A DNA stretch of 41,617 nucleotides from SAR116 cluster bacterium MED-G04 (GCA_002457135.1 NTKX01000006.1:1-41617); one strand, 5' to 3'. Positions 7,500 through 16,115 are shown, counted from the stretch's first letter. Notes: a model not told the origin generated them from the letters alone. A program made the numbers and translations.

Positions 7500-8389
7500 G
7501 ATGCGTTGCGTTCGGGGGTCAGTTCAATGATCAATACAGCGGTAAATATAAGCGTTGCCCCGGCAATCGCCAAGCCTGCCATGGACTGGCCCAGCATCAG
7601 CCAGCCAGCAATGGCGGCAAAAACACCTTCGAGCGACAACAGAATGGCTGAGGCAGTGTTGGAGGCATAACGCTGGGCCACCAGCTGCAAGCCAAAGCCC
7701 AGCCCGGTGGAAAGAACCCCGGCAAACAGCAATTCAGGCAGGGCAGGGGTGATGGCGGCCAGGCTGATTGTCTCGGATGATGGCAGGATGAAAAGAAAGG
7801 CAAAAACCGCCGTCATCGCGGTCTGGCAAAAAGCCAGTTGAAACGGTGCGTCGGTCAGGCGGGCGAGCCAGCCCACCACCATGATATGCCCGGCCCAGAA
7901 CAGCGCGCCAATGGCGACGATAATATCACCGAACACAGCCTCATCAGGGGAAACGCCTGTCATCATGCCGGAACCGATGATGAACACCGCCACCGCACCC
8001 CAGCGGATCACGCTGATATTGCGGCGAAACAGCATCAGCCCGAAAATCGGCACCAGCGGAACATAGAGCGTGGTCAGAAAGGCAGCATTGGCAACACTGG
8101 TATGACCAAGGCTGATCTGTTGCAGGATCGACCCTGTTGCCATCAGCAATCCAAGGCCAAAGACCCCGATCAGCACGGTTTTACCATCAACCGCGCTGAA
8201 CTGGCTGATGAGGGAGACCCGCCGCGCCTCAAACAGCGCAATCGGCAACAGCGCAATCGCCCCGACCAGGAACCGGGCGGCGGTGAAGCCGAGCGGGCCG
8301 AGGGTTTCCATCCCGGTTGTCTGGAATACAAAGGTTGTGCCCCAGATGATCGCCGTCAGGATCAGGAGCCCGTGGGAGATGAGACGCAT
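7496..8389 (-). CDS. EamA/DMT-family transporter
   Basis: A 297-residue integral membrane protein with about ten hydrophobic helices arranged as two EamA repeats. The first repeat opens with GLLILTAIIWGTTFVFQ and the second near residue 150 (DIIVAIGALFWAGHIMVVG), the typical drug/metabolite transporter pattern. It should sit in the inner membrane as a small-molecule exporter or importer. Substrate is unknown. It overlaps the stop of the upstream MFS gene (TGATG) and the start of selD (ATGA), so it lies inside the selenium operon, which raises the possibility of transport of a selenium or sulfur compound. That link rests only on position. Confidence 0.85.
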   Translation of the reverse strand: MRLISHGLLILTAIIWGTTFVFQTTGMETLGPLGFTAARFLVGAIALLPIALFEARRVSLISQFSAVDGKTVLIGVFGLGLLMATGSILQQISLGHTSVANAAFLTTLYVPLVPIFGLMLFRRNISVIRWGAVAVFIIGSGMMTGVSPDEAVFGDIIVAIGALFWAGHIMVVGWLARLTDAPFQLAFCQTAMTAVFAFLFILPSSETISLAAITPALPELLFAGVLSTGLGFGLQLVAQRYASNTASAILLSLEGVFAAIAGWLMLGQSMAGLAIAGATLIFTAVLIIELTPERNAS

Positions 8390-9651
8390 CAGGAATTGGC
8401 CTTTTCAGGATCAGTATTTTCAGGATGGGCATTGCCCCGTTCACGCAGGATAAAATTGATAAACACCGAGGTTCGCGGAATGTAGCGGTAGCTCGACATG
8501 TTGAGCGCAGGGCGAATACCCATCCGCCAGACACTGTAGGTCACCAGCACGATATGAACGCTGGCAATAAAGAGGAACATTGCCCCGGCATTGAAGTTTT
8601 CAATCAGATAACCGCATAACACCGGGCTTAAGATCGCCCCGATTGAAAAGAGCAGGATCAGGGATGCGGATAACTCCACCAGCTCATCGATTTTGGCAAA
8701 ATCATTGGCGTGGGTCGCGCAGATCGAATAGATCGGCATCGTGGCCGCGCCAAACAGGAAGGCCATCAGAAAACCCACCATGACCGTCTGCAACCCGAGG
8801 AAGGAAAGGGAACCCGTGATCAGACAGACAATAATAGCCGCCATCGAAAAGCCGATCAGGACAAAACGCCGGTTGAACCGGTCGGTGATATACCCTGCCG
8901 GAACCTGAATAAAAGCCCCGCCAACAACACCAAGCACCAGAAAAATAGCGATATCCGTTGCCTCCAGCCCGGTTTCAATGGCATAGACCGGCCCGACCAT
9001 CCGGAAGGAAGCATTGGTCATCCCGGCCGAGATAACCCCGAGACCGGCAAGCGGTGACAGCCTGAGCGCAAAGAACGGTTTGAACCGCAGGGTTGCGGGC
9101 AATTCAGGCGGCACAGAACGCGTCAGGGCAAGCGGCATCAGGCTCAGGCACGCGACAACGGCGATGATGTTATAGGCCGCGTAGGTGGCGGGGTCGAGCA
9201 TGGCGATCACCCCCTGGGCCAGGACCACGCCCGACATATCAACCACCCGGTAAATCCCGAAAACCCTGCCGCGATTATCGTTGGTCAGCTTGGCCTGAAG
9301 CCAGCTTTCGATGATGGTATAGGCACCGGCAATCGAAAACCCGGTCATCACCCTCAACATGCACCAGAAGAAAACATCTATAAAAAGCGGGTGAAGCAGG
9401 GCGGAAATGGCGCTGATCGATGCCGTCATGGCAAAGATACGGACATGCCCGGAACGCCGGATCAGGTGAGGATAAATAAAACACCCGATCAACAGGCCCA
9501 GAAAATGCGATGAGCCGAGCAGCCCGATCTGGCCTGCAGTGAACCCGTTGCTCTGCCCCGCCAGGGCATCGAGCGGGCCAAGCGAACCGCTCCCCACCTG
9601 AATGAATATGACGGAGAGCAACAGTGCCGATAGAGAAATGATGAGGGACAT
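8389..9651 (-). CDS. Major facilitator superfamily transporter
   Basis: A 420-residue protein with about 12 hydrophobic segments. The loop after helix 2 (HLIRRSGHVRIF) and the matching loop after helix 8 (YITDRFNRRFVLIG) carry the basic MFS signature pattern of the two six-helix halves. The opening helix, followed by LGSSHFLGLLIGCF, resembles YcaD/UMF-type MFS permeases. A soluble tail of about 40 residues ends the protein. It is the first gene of the run that continues through the EamA transporter, selD and mnmH with 1-4 base overlaps, and is divergent from the MmgE/PrpD gene across 202 bases. Substrate is not readable; a role in selenium handling is only suggested by the operon. Confidence 0.85.
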   Translation of the reverse strand: MSLIISLSALLLSVIFIQVGSGSLGPLDALAGQSNGFTAGQIGLLGSSHFLGLLIGCFIYPHLIRRSGHVRIFAMTASISAISALLHPLFIDVFFWCMLRVMTGFSIAGAYTIIESWLQAKLTNDNRGRVFGIYRVVDMSGVVLAQGVIAMLDPATYAAYNIIAVVACLSLMPLALTRSVPPELPATLRFKPFFALRLSPLAGLGVISAGMTNASFRMVGPVYAIETGLEATDIAIFLVLGVVGGAFIQVPAGYITDRFNRRFVLIGFSMAAIIVCLITGSLSFLGLQTVMVGFLMAFLFGAATMPIYSICATHANDFAKIDELVELSASLILLFSIGAILSPVLCGYLIENFNAGAMFLFIASVHIVLVTYSVWRMGIRPALNMSSYRYIPRTSVFINFILRERGNAHPENTDPEKANS

Positions 9652-9853
9652 GGAGAATTTCCGGTCTTAATACCTTACCCTTCGCCTATAGAGACGGCTT
9701 TTCAAGCAAAAACGTGCCAGCCCATGAATAATTCACCCCATTGGCGCATAAAGCGCAGTTTGTGTCTCATTCATTACAATTCCAAAAACTCACAGGACCA
9801 GCCTTAAAAGGTAGGCTGTTGTATCCGCAAGGGGGCCTGCACGGGGGGAGAAA
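9652..9853. promoter_or_regulatory. Divergent intergenic region between the MFS and MmgE/PrpD genes
   Basis: The region must contain promoters for both directions. No strong -35/-10 pair is obvious. A perfect inverted repeat CAGCCT / AGGCTG with an 8-base spacer (9799-9804 and 9813-9818) lies 36 bases before the MmgE/PrpD start and could be an operator or 5' UTR hairpin. The MmgE/PrpD start has a very strong purine-rich ribosome site (GGGGGGAG) directly upstream. Confidence 0.4.
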
Positions 9854-11227
9854 ATGAACAGTTTCAATACGATTAAGGACATGGTCTTTGGCCTGAACCT
9901 CAACGATATTCCCGATACCGCGCAGCATCAGGCCCGCCGTTGCCTGCTTGATCTGGTTGGCGTGCTGATCGCCGGGCGGACAACACCGCTATCCCGCATT
10001 ATCAATGATCACGCCCACCGCTATTTCCACAGCCCTGATCGGAACGGAACCCTGCTGGGGGACGGGCGGTCTGCCAGCGCACCGGGGATCGCGCTTGCCG
10101 GCGGCATGACGATTGATTCGATTGATGCCCATGACGGCATGAAAAACGCCAAGGGCCACGCCGGATGCGGGGTCTTTCCGGCACTGGTGGCCCTGCTGGA
10201 GACGACGGGGCGGCCCTATGATGATGCCGATTTCCTCACCGCCCTTATCATGGGGTATGAGATTTCCATCCGGGATGCGCTGGCCCTGCATGACAGCGCG
10301 GATGATTATCACACCTCCGGGGCCTGGGTTGCGGTTGGCATTGCCGCCATGGCGGCCCGCGTTCGTGGCCAGACCGAAAACCAGTTGTTCGAAGGCATGG
10401 GGATTGCCGAATACCACGGCCCGCGCAGCCAGATGATGCGCACCATTGATCACCCCACCATGGTCAAGGATGGTTCAGGCTGGGGGGCAATGGCCGGGGT
10501 ATCAGCGGCCCTGCTGGCTGAGGATGGCTTCACCGGCGCGCCTGCCGTGACCGTCACCGACCCGGCGCTTGCCCCGTTCTGGTCCAACCTCGGGCAGGAA
10601 TGGCATATCGTCAATCAGTACATCAAACCCTGGCCTGTCTGCCGATGGGCGCAGCCCGCCGTGACGGCAACGATGATGGTCATGCATAACAATAAGATCA
10701 ATCATGAAACTATTGAAAAGATTACGGTTCATTCATTCCATCAGGCGGTGAGGTTGGCCACGGCAATCCCGCGCAATACCGAGGAAGCGCAGTATTCACT
10801 GCCCTGGCCGGTGGCGGCGGCGGCTGTCCGTGGCCAGTTGGCCGTGGCCGAAATCAGTGAGCCTTTCGATGATGAGAGGATCATGGAACTGGCGCAGTCA
10901 ATGGAATTGCTGGAGGATGACCGCCATAATGCGGCCTTCCCCGGTGAGCGGATTGGCCGGGTTTCCATCACCACGAAATCAGGCGAGGTTTTCCAGTCTG
11001 ATGATATGCGCGCCACCTGGGACCCGGAAGCCCCGCCCAGTGATGATGAGATGATAGAAAAATACCACCAGCTGGCTGATCCGGTGATCGGTCAGGAGCG
11101 GGCCACCCGCATTCGTGCAATGATCGCCGCCATAGGTGAGGATGGGGGGCAAAATGGGGGCCGGCACAGTGTTAAGGGTGGCATGGCGCAACAACTGATC
11201 ACCGAGCTGGGGAAACCGTTCCTATAA
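9854..11227 (+). CDS. MmgE/PrpD family protein
   Basis: A 457-residue protein of normal MmgE/PrpD length. This family includes 2-methylcitrate dehydratase (PrpD), cis-aconitate decarboxylase and iminodisuccinate epimerase, all acting on small polycarboxylic acids. The N-terminal helical domain has RCLLDLVGVLIAGR, and the conserved active-site region reads SIDAHDGMKNAKGHAG near residues 89-104, followed by VFPALVALLE. The hinge and small domain follow (PWPVCRWAQPA near residue 259). No prpB or prpC lies nearby, so a methylcitrate-cycle role is not supported. It is followed after 86 bases by an MttB-family gene, suggesting a shared catabolic pathway; the substrate is unknown. Confidence 0.9.
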   Translation: MNSFNTIKDMVFGLNLNDIPDTAQHQARRCLLDLVGVLIAGRTTPLSRIINDHAHRYFHSPDRNGTLLGDGRSASAPGIALAGGMTIDSIDAHDGMKNAKGHAGCGVFPALVALLETTGRPYDDADFLTALIMGYEISIRDALALHDSADDYHTSGAWVAVGIAAMAARVRGQTENQLFEGMGIAEYHGPRSQMMRTIDHPTMVKDGSGWGAMAGVSAALLAEDGFTGAPAVTVTDPALAPFWSNLGQEWHIVNQYIKPWPVCRWAQPAVTATMMVMHNNKINHETIEKITVHSFHQAVRLATAIPRNTEEAQYSLPWPVAAAAVRGQLAVAEISEPFDDERIMELAQSMELLEDDRHNAAFPGERIGRVSITTKSGEVFQSDDMRATWDPEAPPSDDEMIEKYHQLADPVIGQERATRIRAMIAAIGEDGGQNGGRHSVKGGMAQQLITELGKPFL

Positions 11228-11271
11228 ATATTGGCGTTTCTATAAACACAGGATTTTCTATAAACACTGGC
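11218..11271 (+). repeat. Three tandem 18-base units spanning the MmgE/PrpD stop codon
   Basis: Copies lie at 11218-11235, 11236-11253 and 11254-11271. Each has the core TTYCTATAAAYA; copies 2 and 3 share TTTCTATAAACAC. The TAA stop of the MmgE/PrpD gene lies in copy 1, so the later copies add TAA triplets in the same frame. The array fills most of the space before the MttB gene and is A/T-rich against its surroundings. Confidence 0.8.
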
Positions 11272-11313
11272 CTTACCGTCACCATTTAAGAGATTTTGGC
11301 AGAAAGAGATATC

Positions 11314-12870
11314 ATGTCCGCAAGATCAGAACGCCGGAGCAGGCGGCGCAACACCGATAAGGGGGAGCCATCATCGCTTTCCCCGATTGCCGGCCAACCG
11401 GCGTTCAGGCCGATCCGGAACAGCTGGATGGTGCTGGAACCCCTCAGCACCGATCAGATTGAGGCAGTGCATCAACAATCGCTGAAAATCATCAGTGAGC
11501 TTGGTGTCAAGGTCCTCAGCCCCACGGCCCGCGCCCATTTGAAACAGGCAGGCTGCATCGTTGATGAGGGGGAAGAAATTGTCCGCATGGACCCGGCGTT
11601 TGTTGAGCAGATGGTGGCGAAAGCCCCGGCTGAATTCACGATGACCCCGCGCAACCCGGACCGTGCGCTCACCATTGGCGGCAACATGATCAATTTCGGG
11701 CTGGTCTCAGGCCCGCCCAATGCCCATGACTGCATCAGGGGTCGCCGCCCCGGCAACTTCGCTGATTATCAGGATATTGTTCGCCTGGGGCAGAGCTTCA
11801 ACGCTATTCATTTCATGGGGAATCAGGCGCTTTCCACCAATGATCTGCCCGCCAACACGCGTCATCTGGATTGCATGCTGGCCAATATCACCCTGTCGGA
11901 CAAGATCACGTCATCCATGTCCATCGGGGCTGGCAGGGTGCGGGATGCCGCCGCCATGCTGGCGATCAGCCGGGGCTTGACCCTGGATGAGCTGAAAGAC
12001 AGCCCCACCGCGATGACCAATATCAACGTCAACTCCCCCCGGGTGCTGGATCAGGAGATGTCGGATGCTGCCCTGATGCTGGCCTCAATCGGTCAGGTGG
12101 TGATTGTGACCCCGTTTACCCTGATGGGGGCGATGACCCCGGTGACCTTTGCGGCCGCGCTGGCCCAGCAGAATGCCGAGGCCCTGTTCACCATTGCGTT
12201 GATCCAGTCCTGTCACCCCGGTGCGCCGGTGGTCTATGGCGGTTTTACCTCCAACGTTGATATGAAATCCGGCGCCCCCGCGTTTGGCACGCCTGAAAAC
12301 AGCCGCGCAAACATGGCGGGCGGGCAAATGGCCCGTCGCTACAGCTTGCCTTACCGGACCAGTGCCTGCAATGCCTCCAACACCGTTGACCCCCAGTCTG
12401 CCCATGAAACCCAGATGGCCCTGTGGGGGGCGGTTACGGGTGTCGGCAACCTGATCTATCACGCCGCGGGCTGGCTGGAAGGCGGGCTGGTCGCCTCATT
12501 CGAGAAACTCGTTCTGGATGTCGAAATGCTCCAGATGATGACCAGCCTGATCAGTGACCAGAACTATGATGACAATGACTTTGCCCTTGATGCCATTGGT
12601 GAGGTTGGCCCGGGCGGCCATTTCTTTGGCAATGTGCATACGCTCGAACGTTACAAGACCGCGTTTTACGCGCCGTTTACAAGCGACTGGCAGAATAATG
12701 AAAACTGGGCCGCATCCGGCGGCTTGACCAGCACCCAGCGGGCAACGCAGATCTGGCAGGATATTCTCAAAACCTTTGAGCCACCGGCACTCGACCCGGC
12801 ACGGCTGGATGAGCTTCAGGAATATGTGGCGCGCAGAAAGGAAGACATCGGCACTGGCGAGCCGTCCTAG
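11314..12870 (+). CDS. Trimethylamine methyltransferase (MttB) family protein, non-pyrrolysine type
   Basis: A 518-residue member of the MttB superfamily. The basic N-terminal tail (RSERRSRRRN), the LEPLSTDQIEAVHQQSLKII helix and the later TIM-barrel body are typical. Pyrrolysine-type MttB enzymes contain an in-frame UAG near the middle; this frame has none, so it belongs with the non-pyrrolysine relatives, of which MtgB (glycine betaine methyltransferase) is a characterised example. Such enzymes transfer a methyl group from a quaternary amine to a corrinoid protein. No corrinoid protein or second methyltransferase lies nearby. I prefer the ATG at 11314 (preceded by AGAAAGAG) over an in-frame TTG at 11296. 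The MmgE/PrpD gene upstream is probably co-transcribed. Substrate unknown. Confidence 0.9.
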   Translation: MSARSERRSRRRNTDKGEPSSLSPIAGQPAFRPIRNSWMVLEPLSTDQIEAVHQQSLKIISELGVKVLSPTARAHLKQAGCIVDEGEEIVRMDPAFVEQMVAKAPAEFTMTPRNPDRALTIGGNMINFGLVSGPPNAHDCIRGRRPGNFADYQDIVRLGQSFNAIHFMGNQALSTNDLPANTRHLDCMLANITLSDKITSSMSIGAGRVRDAAAMLAISRGLTLDELKDSPTAMTNINVNSPRVLDQEMSDAALMLASIGQVVIVTPFTLMGAMTPVTFAAALAQQNAEALFTIALIQSCHPGAPVVYGGFTSNVDMKSGAPAFGTPENSRANMAGGQMARRYSLPYRTSACNASNTVDPQSAHETQMALWGAVTGVGNLIYHAAGWLEGGLVASFEKLVLDVEMLQMMTSLISDQNYDDNDFALDAIGEVGPGGHFFGNVHTLERYKTAFYAPFTSDWQNNENWAASGGLTSTQRATQIWQDILKTFEPPALDPARLDELQEYVARRKEDIGTGEPS

Positions 12871-12911
12871 CCATCTCATTAATGTGGTTGAAGTGGTGAA
12901 TGTCGATGAAC

Positions 12912-12985
12912 TGGAGGCCCGGACCGGAATCGAACCGATGTACACGGCTTTGCAGGCCGCTGCATAACCACTCTGCCACCGGGCC
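12912..12985 (-). tRNA. tRNA-Cys (GCA)
   Basis: The minus strand gives acceptor GGCCCGG paired with CCGGGCC, discriminator U as expected for Cys, and an encoded CCA (tgg at 12912-12914). The anticodon loop is CTGCAAA with anticodon GCA, and the T arm contains GGTTCGATTCC. It lies alone between mttB and the pcm-like gene, on the strand opposite both. Confidence 0.95.
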
Positions 12986-13000
12986 ATCGAGTGAGCACCT

Positions 13001-13029
13001 GTAATAGCCGAAGCCATAATGGTCGTCAA
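13001..13029 (-). promoter_or_regulatory. Probable promoter of tRNA-Cys
   Basis: On the minus strand TTGACG (13024-13029) and TATTAC (13001-13006) are separated by exactly 17 bases. The -10 box ends 15 bases before the mature tRNA 5' end, leaving a short leader. Five of six -35 bases and four of six -10 bases match the sigma-70 consensus, one of the best promoter matches in the window. Confidence 0.6.
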
Positions 13030-13126
13030 CAATCAACAGGAATGGTTTCTGCCATGATTGGTGTCTTTTCATGGCTGGCGTAGTAAGGTATTGTTCACCC
13101 AATTCCACTCATGCACCGGAAATGCC

Positions 13127-13792
13127 ATGCAGGTTTTCGAACAACGCCGCCTTCTGATGATTGAAACCCAGCTTCGGACCAACAAGGTTACCGATAATCG
13201 TGTCCTTGATGCGTTTGGCGTCATCCCGCGTGAGGTTTTTGTCGACCCCGAGCGGTCCGAGCTTGCCTATATTGATGAGGACCTGGCGATCGGTCATGGC
13301 CGGTTTCTGCTGGAACCGATGGTGTTTGCCCGCCTGGTTCAGGCGCTTGACCTGAAAAAGGAAGACAGCGTCCTCGATATCGGTGCTGCCAGCGGTTACA
13401 GCAGCGCGGTTCTGTCCCGGCTGGTGCAATCGGTTGTCGGCATTGAAAAAGTGGAAAGCCTGGCTGAATTCGGCCAGAAGAAAATGAGCGAAATCGACGT
13501 TGATAACGCTGTTATCCTCGGCGGTGCACTGACTGACGGGTTCAACGATGATGCGCCCTATAACGCCATTATCATTGAAGGCACGGTTGAGGCTGTACCC
13601 GAAAGCCTGCTTGAACAACTGACCCCCGATGGCCGTCTGGTGACGATTGTTAAACCCGCTGATGAGGTTCAGGGCAGGGCGCTTAAATACGTCCGTTCCG
13701 GTTCCGGTTTTGCCCATTCTGTCCTGTTTGATGCCAACACCCCGGTGCTGGACGATTTCGCCCAGACCCGCCAATTTGAATTTGGTGCCTAA
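13127..13792 (+). CDS. Protein-L-isoaspartate O-methyltransferase-like protein
   Basis: A 221-residue SAM-dependent methyltransferase of the PCMT family. It has the N-terminal QLRTNKVTDNRVLDAFGVIPRE helix pair and SAM motif I as LDIGAASGYSSAVL (about residues 80-93). Canonical Pcm has a TISQPY motif before the SAM fold; here the matching region reads GRFLLEPMVFARL, so substrate specificity may differ. The ATG at 13127 is chosen over an ATG at 13058 because the family alignment begins there and GGAAA lies upstream. The stop abuts the tolC start (TAAATG). A pcm-like gene before tolC is common in alphaproteobacteria. A second, canonical Pcm is encoded at 32298-33011. Confidence 0.85.
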   Translation: MQVFEQRRLLMIETQLRTNKVTDNRVLDAFGVIPREVFVDPERSELAYIDEDLAIGHGRFLLEPMVFARLVQALDLKKEDSVLDIGAASGYSSAVLSRLVQSVVGIEKVESLAEFGQKKMSEIDVDNAVILGGALTDGFNDDAPYNAIIIEGTVEAVPESLLEQLTPDGRLVTIVKPADEVQGRALKYVRSGSGFAHSVLFDANTPVLDDFAQTRQFEFGA

Positions 13793-15154
13793 ATGCGCAC
13801 CCACGGCATTCTGACAACTTTACTGGCCTTTACCCTTGGGCTGGCCATGCCCTCATTTGCGTGTGCCGGTGAATTTGAACGGTCCCTGGAAAGGGCGATG
13901 GAAAATTCCCGCGCTATCTCGGCGGCGCGATTGTCACTCCGCGCCGCGCTTGAGGAACTCCCCCTTGCCCGGCAGACCATGAACATGTCAACCGAGCTGT
14001 CGGTATCCGGTGCATCGTCCGAAACCTCCACCAATGACAGCGATTTTACCGAAGCCAATAATTCTTCCTTGAGCGTCACGCTTAAAAAGCCGCTTTATGA
14101 CGGCGGTATCGCCGATGCCGAGCTGCTGGTGCGGCAACTGGCGGTGGAACGGGCGCGGACCAATCTCGATCTTGAAGAACAGGCTGTTCTGCTTGATGCC
14201 ATTGATGCCTATGTGTCGCTGGTGGTGGCGCGGGATCGCGTAGCCCTCGAACAGGCCAATGAACGGCGGCTGCAGGAATACCTCAAGGCAACCGAATTGC
14301 GCATCAATCTGGGTGAGGCCACGCCCACCGATCTGGCCGCAACACGGGCGCAACTGGCCCGCGCCAGGGCAAGCCTGATCACCGCCAGAACCAGCCTCGC
14401 CAACGCGGAAGAAACCTTCAAGCTGAAGATGGATATGCCGCTTGGTGATCTGATCCTGCCGGTCATCCCGGCTGATCTGCCGGGGACGGCAGGGGCAGCG
14501 GGTGAGGCGGCATTACAGAATAATCACGCTCATGCGCTGGTCTATCTGGCTGAGCGCAATGAACGCAGGCTGATGGATGTGCTGGTGGCGAATATTCGCC
14601 CGAAACTGGATTTCAGCCTGACGGGCAAATCAACCGAAAGCAATATTGAAACCCGGGTTACCGATGAGGTGGCGGCCAATGTCACGCTTTCCATGCCGCT
14701 TTTCCCCAATAACACCGTCAGGGCCAGGGCCAGATCACGGGTGGCAACGCATCGGGCCGCGATGCTGAACCTGATCGACAGTGAACGCAACACCCGGCTG
14801 GCCGCTGAAAACGCCTATCGCAATTACGATGCCGCCAGTCAGGTGATTGATGCCTACAGTGCCGAGCTGGAGGCGGCTATCCTGCTCCGTGACGGCACCA
14901 ACAGTGAGGTTGAGTTCGGCCTGAAAACTGTTCTGGATCTGCTCGATGCCGAACAGGATGTGGTCAATGCACGGGTCAACCTGCTCGATGCCAACCGCAG
15001 CCGCGTGATGGCGGCGTATCAGCTGATGGCCTCGGTCGGGGCGTTATCGGCTGAAACCCTGGGGCTGGCCATGACCGGACCAGACCCCGAGGCACTGGAA
15101 ATTTCCAATCCGATCATCCTCACACCTTTACCGGCGATCGATTATCCCGAATAA
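13793..15154 (+). CDS. tolC: TolC-family outer membrane efflux protein
   Basis: A 453-residue protein starting with a Sec signal peptide (hydrophobic core LLAFTLGLAM, likely cleavage after the ACA near residue 25). It has the duplicated coiled-coil pattern of TolC/OEP proteins. The first repeat contains LKKPLYDGGIADAELLVR and an EATPTDLAATRAQLARA segment; the second contains VTLSMPLFPNNTVRARARSR and EVEFGLKTVLDLLDAEQDVVNA. These match the conserved OEP positions. It would trimerise as an outer membrane and periplasmic channel for type I secretion or RND efflux; partner pump genes are not in the window. It begins directly after the pcm-like stop and is followed eight bases later by the PopZ-like gene. 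Confidence 0.93.
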   Translation: MRTHGILTTLLAFTLGLAMPSFACAGEFERSLERAMENSRAISAARLSLRAALEELPLARQTMNMSTELSVSGASSETSTNDSDFTEANNSSLSVTLKKPLYDGGIADAELLVRQLAVERARTNLDLEEQAVLLDAIDAYVSLVVARDRVALEQANERRLQEYLKATELRINLGEATPTDLAATRAQLARARASLITARTSLANAEETFKLKMDMPLGDLILPVIPADLPGTAGAAGEAALQNNHAHALVYLAERNERRLMDVLVANIRPKLDFSLTGKSTESNIETRVTDEVAANVTLSMPLFPNNTVRARARSRVATHRAAMLNLIDSERNTRLAAENAYRNYDAASQVIDAYSAELEAAILLRDGTNSEVEFGLKTVLDLLDAEQDVVNARVNLLDANRSRVMAAYQLMASVGALSAETLGLAMTGPDPEALEISNPIILTPLPAIDYPE

Positions 15155-15161
15155 TACCGAT

Positions 15162-16115
15162 ATGGCCTGGTTTCGAAAAAAGAATGACCCTGTTGAACAG
15201 GATGAGATCATCATTCTGGATACGATTGTCTGGAAGGGTATTGATCAGAAAACCCGTCTGGACAAGCTGGCCGAGGCCGCTGACCGTGCCGCCGAACACC
15301 ACCGCACCAACCCCGAGGCCACCCCGCTGTATGAACCATCATCACCGCTGCCGGTTGATCTGTTTGAAACAAAACATCAGGCAGGGGGCGATGCTGTTCC
15401 TCCCTTGAATGAAGATCAGGTGAGGGATAGGGAACAGCAGGCTTATGCTGATAATGCGGGCGATGATCAGGAAGGCGAATACCAGCCTGACCCTGCTCCT
15501 GAAAACCCAATTCCTGATAATATGGTTCCCGAAAGCCTCATCAACGATGCCATGAACGCGGTCATGCAATCGGATACCTTCGCCGCCACGATGCGGGAAA
15601 AAACCGATCCCCCCGCTGATCCCACCGCCAATCCCCCCGCTAATCGCATGGCTGATCCTGCCGCACTGAATGACGGCATGGATGAGGGATACCCCTTTGA
15701 AGACCCCCATGATGAAACCGATACAGGGTTCAAATTATTCAAGCGGGAGATGAAATCCGGTTCTGAAAATAAAGCGGAGCCTGAAACCGGAACGGGGCGC
15801 GACAACAGAAAGGAGCCGGGTTTTGAAACCGGGCATGATGATGCTGGCGAGCCTGACAATTCCGTTGATATCGTTTCCACGGTCCAGTCGGTTGTGCGTG
15901 AAGAAATCGGCAGCTGGATGCAGCAGAACATGGACAAGATCATCGCCGAAAGCTTTTCCAAGGCGGCGATTGAGCAATCCGTGACTGAAACAAGGCGCGG
16001 CGCAAAGCCCGCCCGAAAGACCCGGCAGAAGGGCAGCAAGCCAGCCAAGCCCCGCGCCCAGCGCAATGTCAAGTCGAAGCCGGGTATTCAGCCCCTGTCA
16101 TCGCGTGACCAGTAA
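15162..16115 (+). CDS. PopZ-like (DUF2497-type) polar organizing protein with a basic tail
   Basis: A 317-residue low-complexity protein. The middle is rich in Pro, Glu and Asp, resembling the disordered acidic PED region of PopZ. Near the C-terminus residues 238-275 form an amphipathic helical stretch (VQSVVREEIGSWM, then MDKIIAESFSKAAIE) that fits the DUF2497/PopZ oligomerisation region. PopZ normally ends soon after this; here about 40 further residues (277-317) are strongly Lys/Arg/Pro-rich. Position between tolC and valS is the usual place for this family in alphaproteobacteria and supports the call. The role would be a polar scaffold for chromosome and cell-cycle proteins. The call rests on layout and context more than on sharp sequence motifs. 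Confidence 0.7.
   Translation: MAWFRKKNDPVEQDEIIILDTIVWKGIDQKTRLDKLAEAADRAAEHHRTNPEATPLYEPSSPLPVDLFETKHQAGGDAVPPLNEDQVRDREQQAYADNAGDDQEGEYQPDPAPENPIPDNMVPESLINDAMNAVMQSDTFAATMREKTDPPADPTANPPANRMADPAALNDGMDEGYPFEDPHDETDTGFKLFKREMKSGSENKAEPETGTGRDNRKEPGFETGHDDAGEPDNSVDIVSTVQSVVREEIGSWMQQNMDKIIAESFSKAAIEQSVTETRRGAKPARKTRQKGSKPAKPRAQRNVKSKPGIQPLSSRDQ

Noticed and set aside
11314-12870. Pyrrolysine-containing MttB
   Set aside because: The frame contains no internal UAG, and no pylT/pylS genes are visible, so this is the non-pyrrolysine type.
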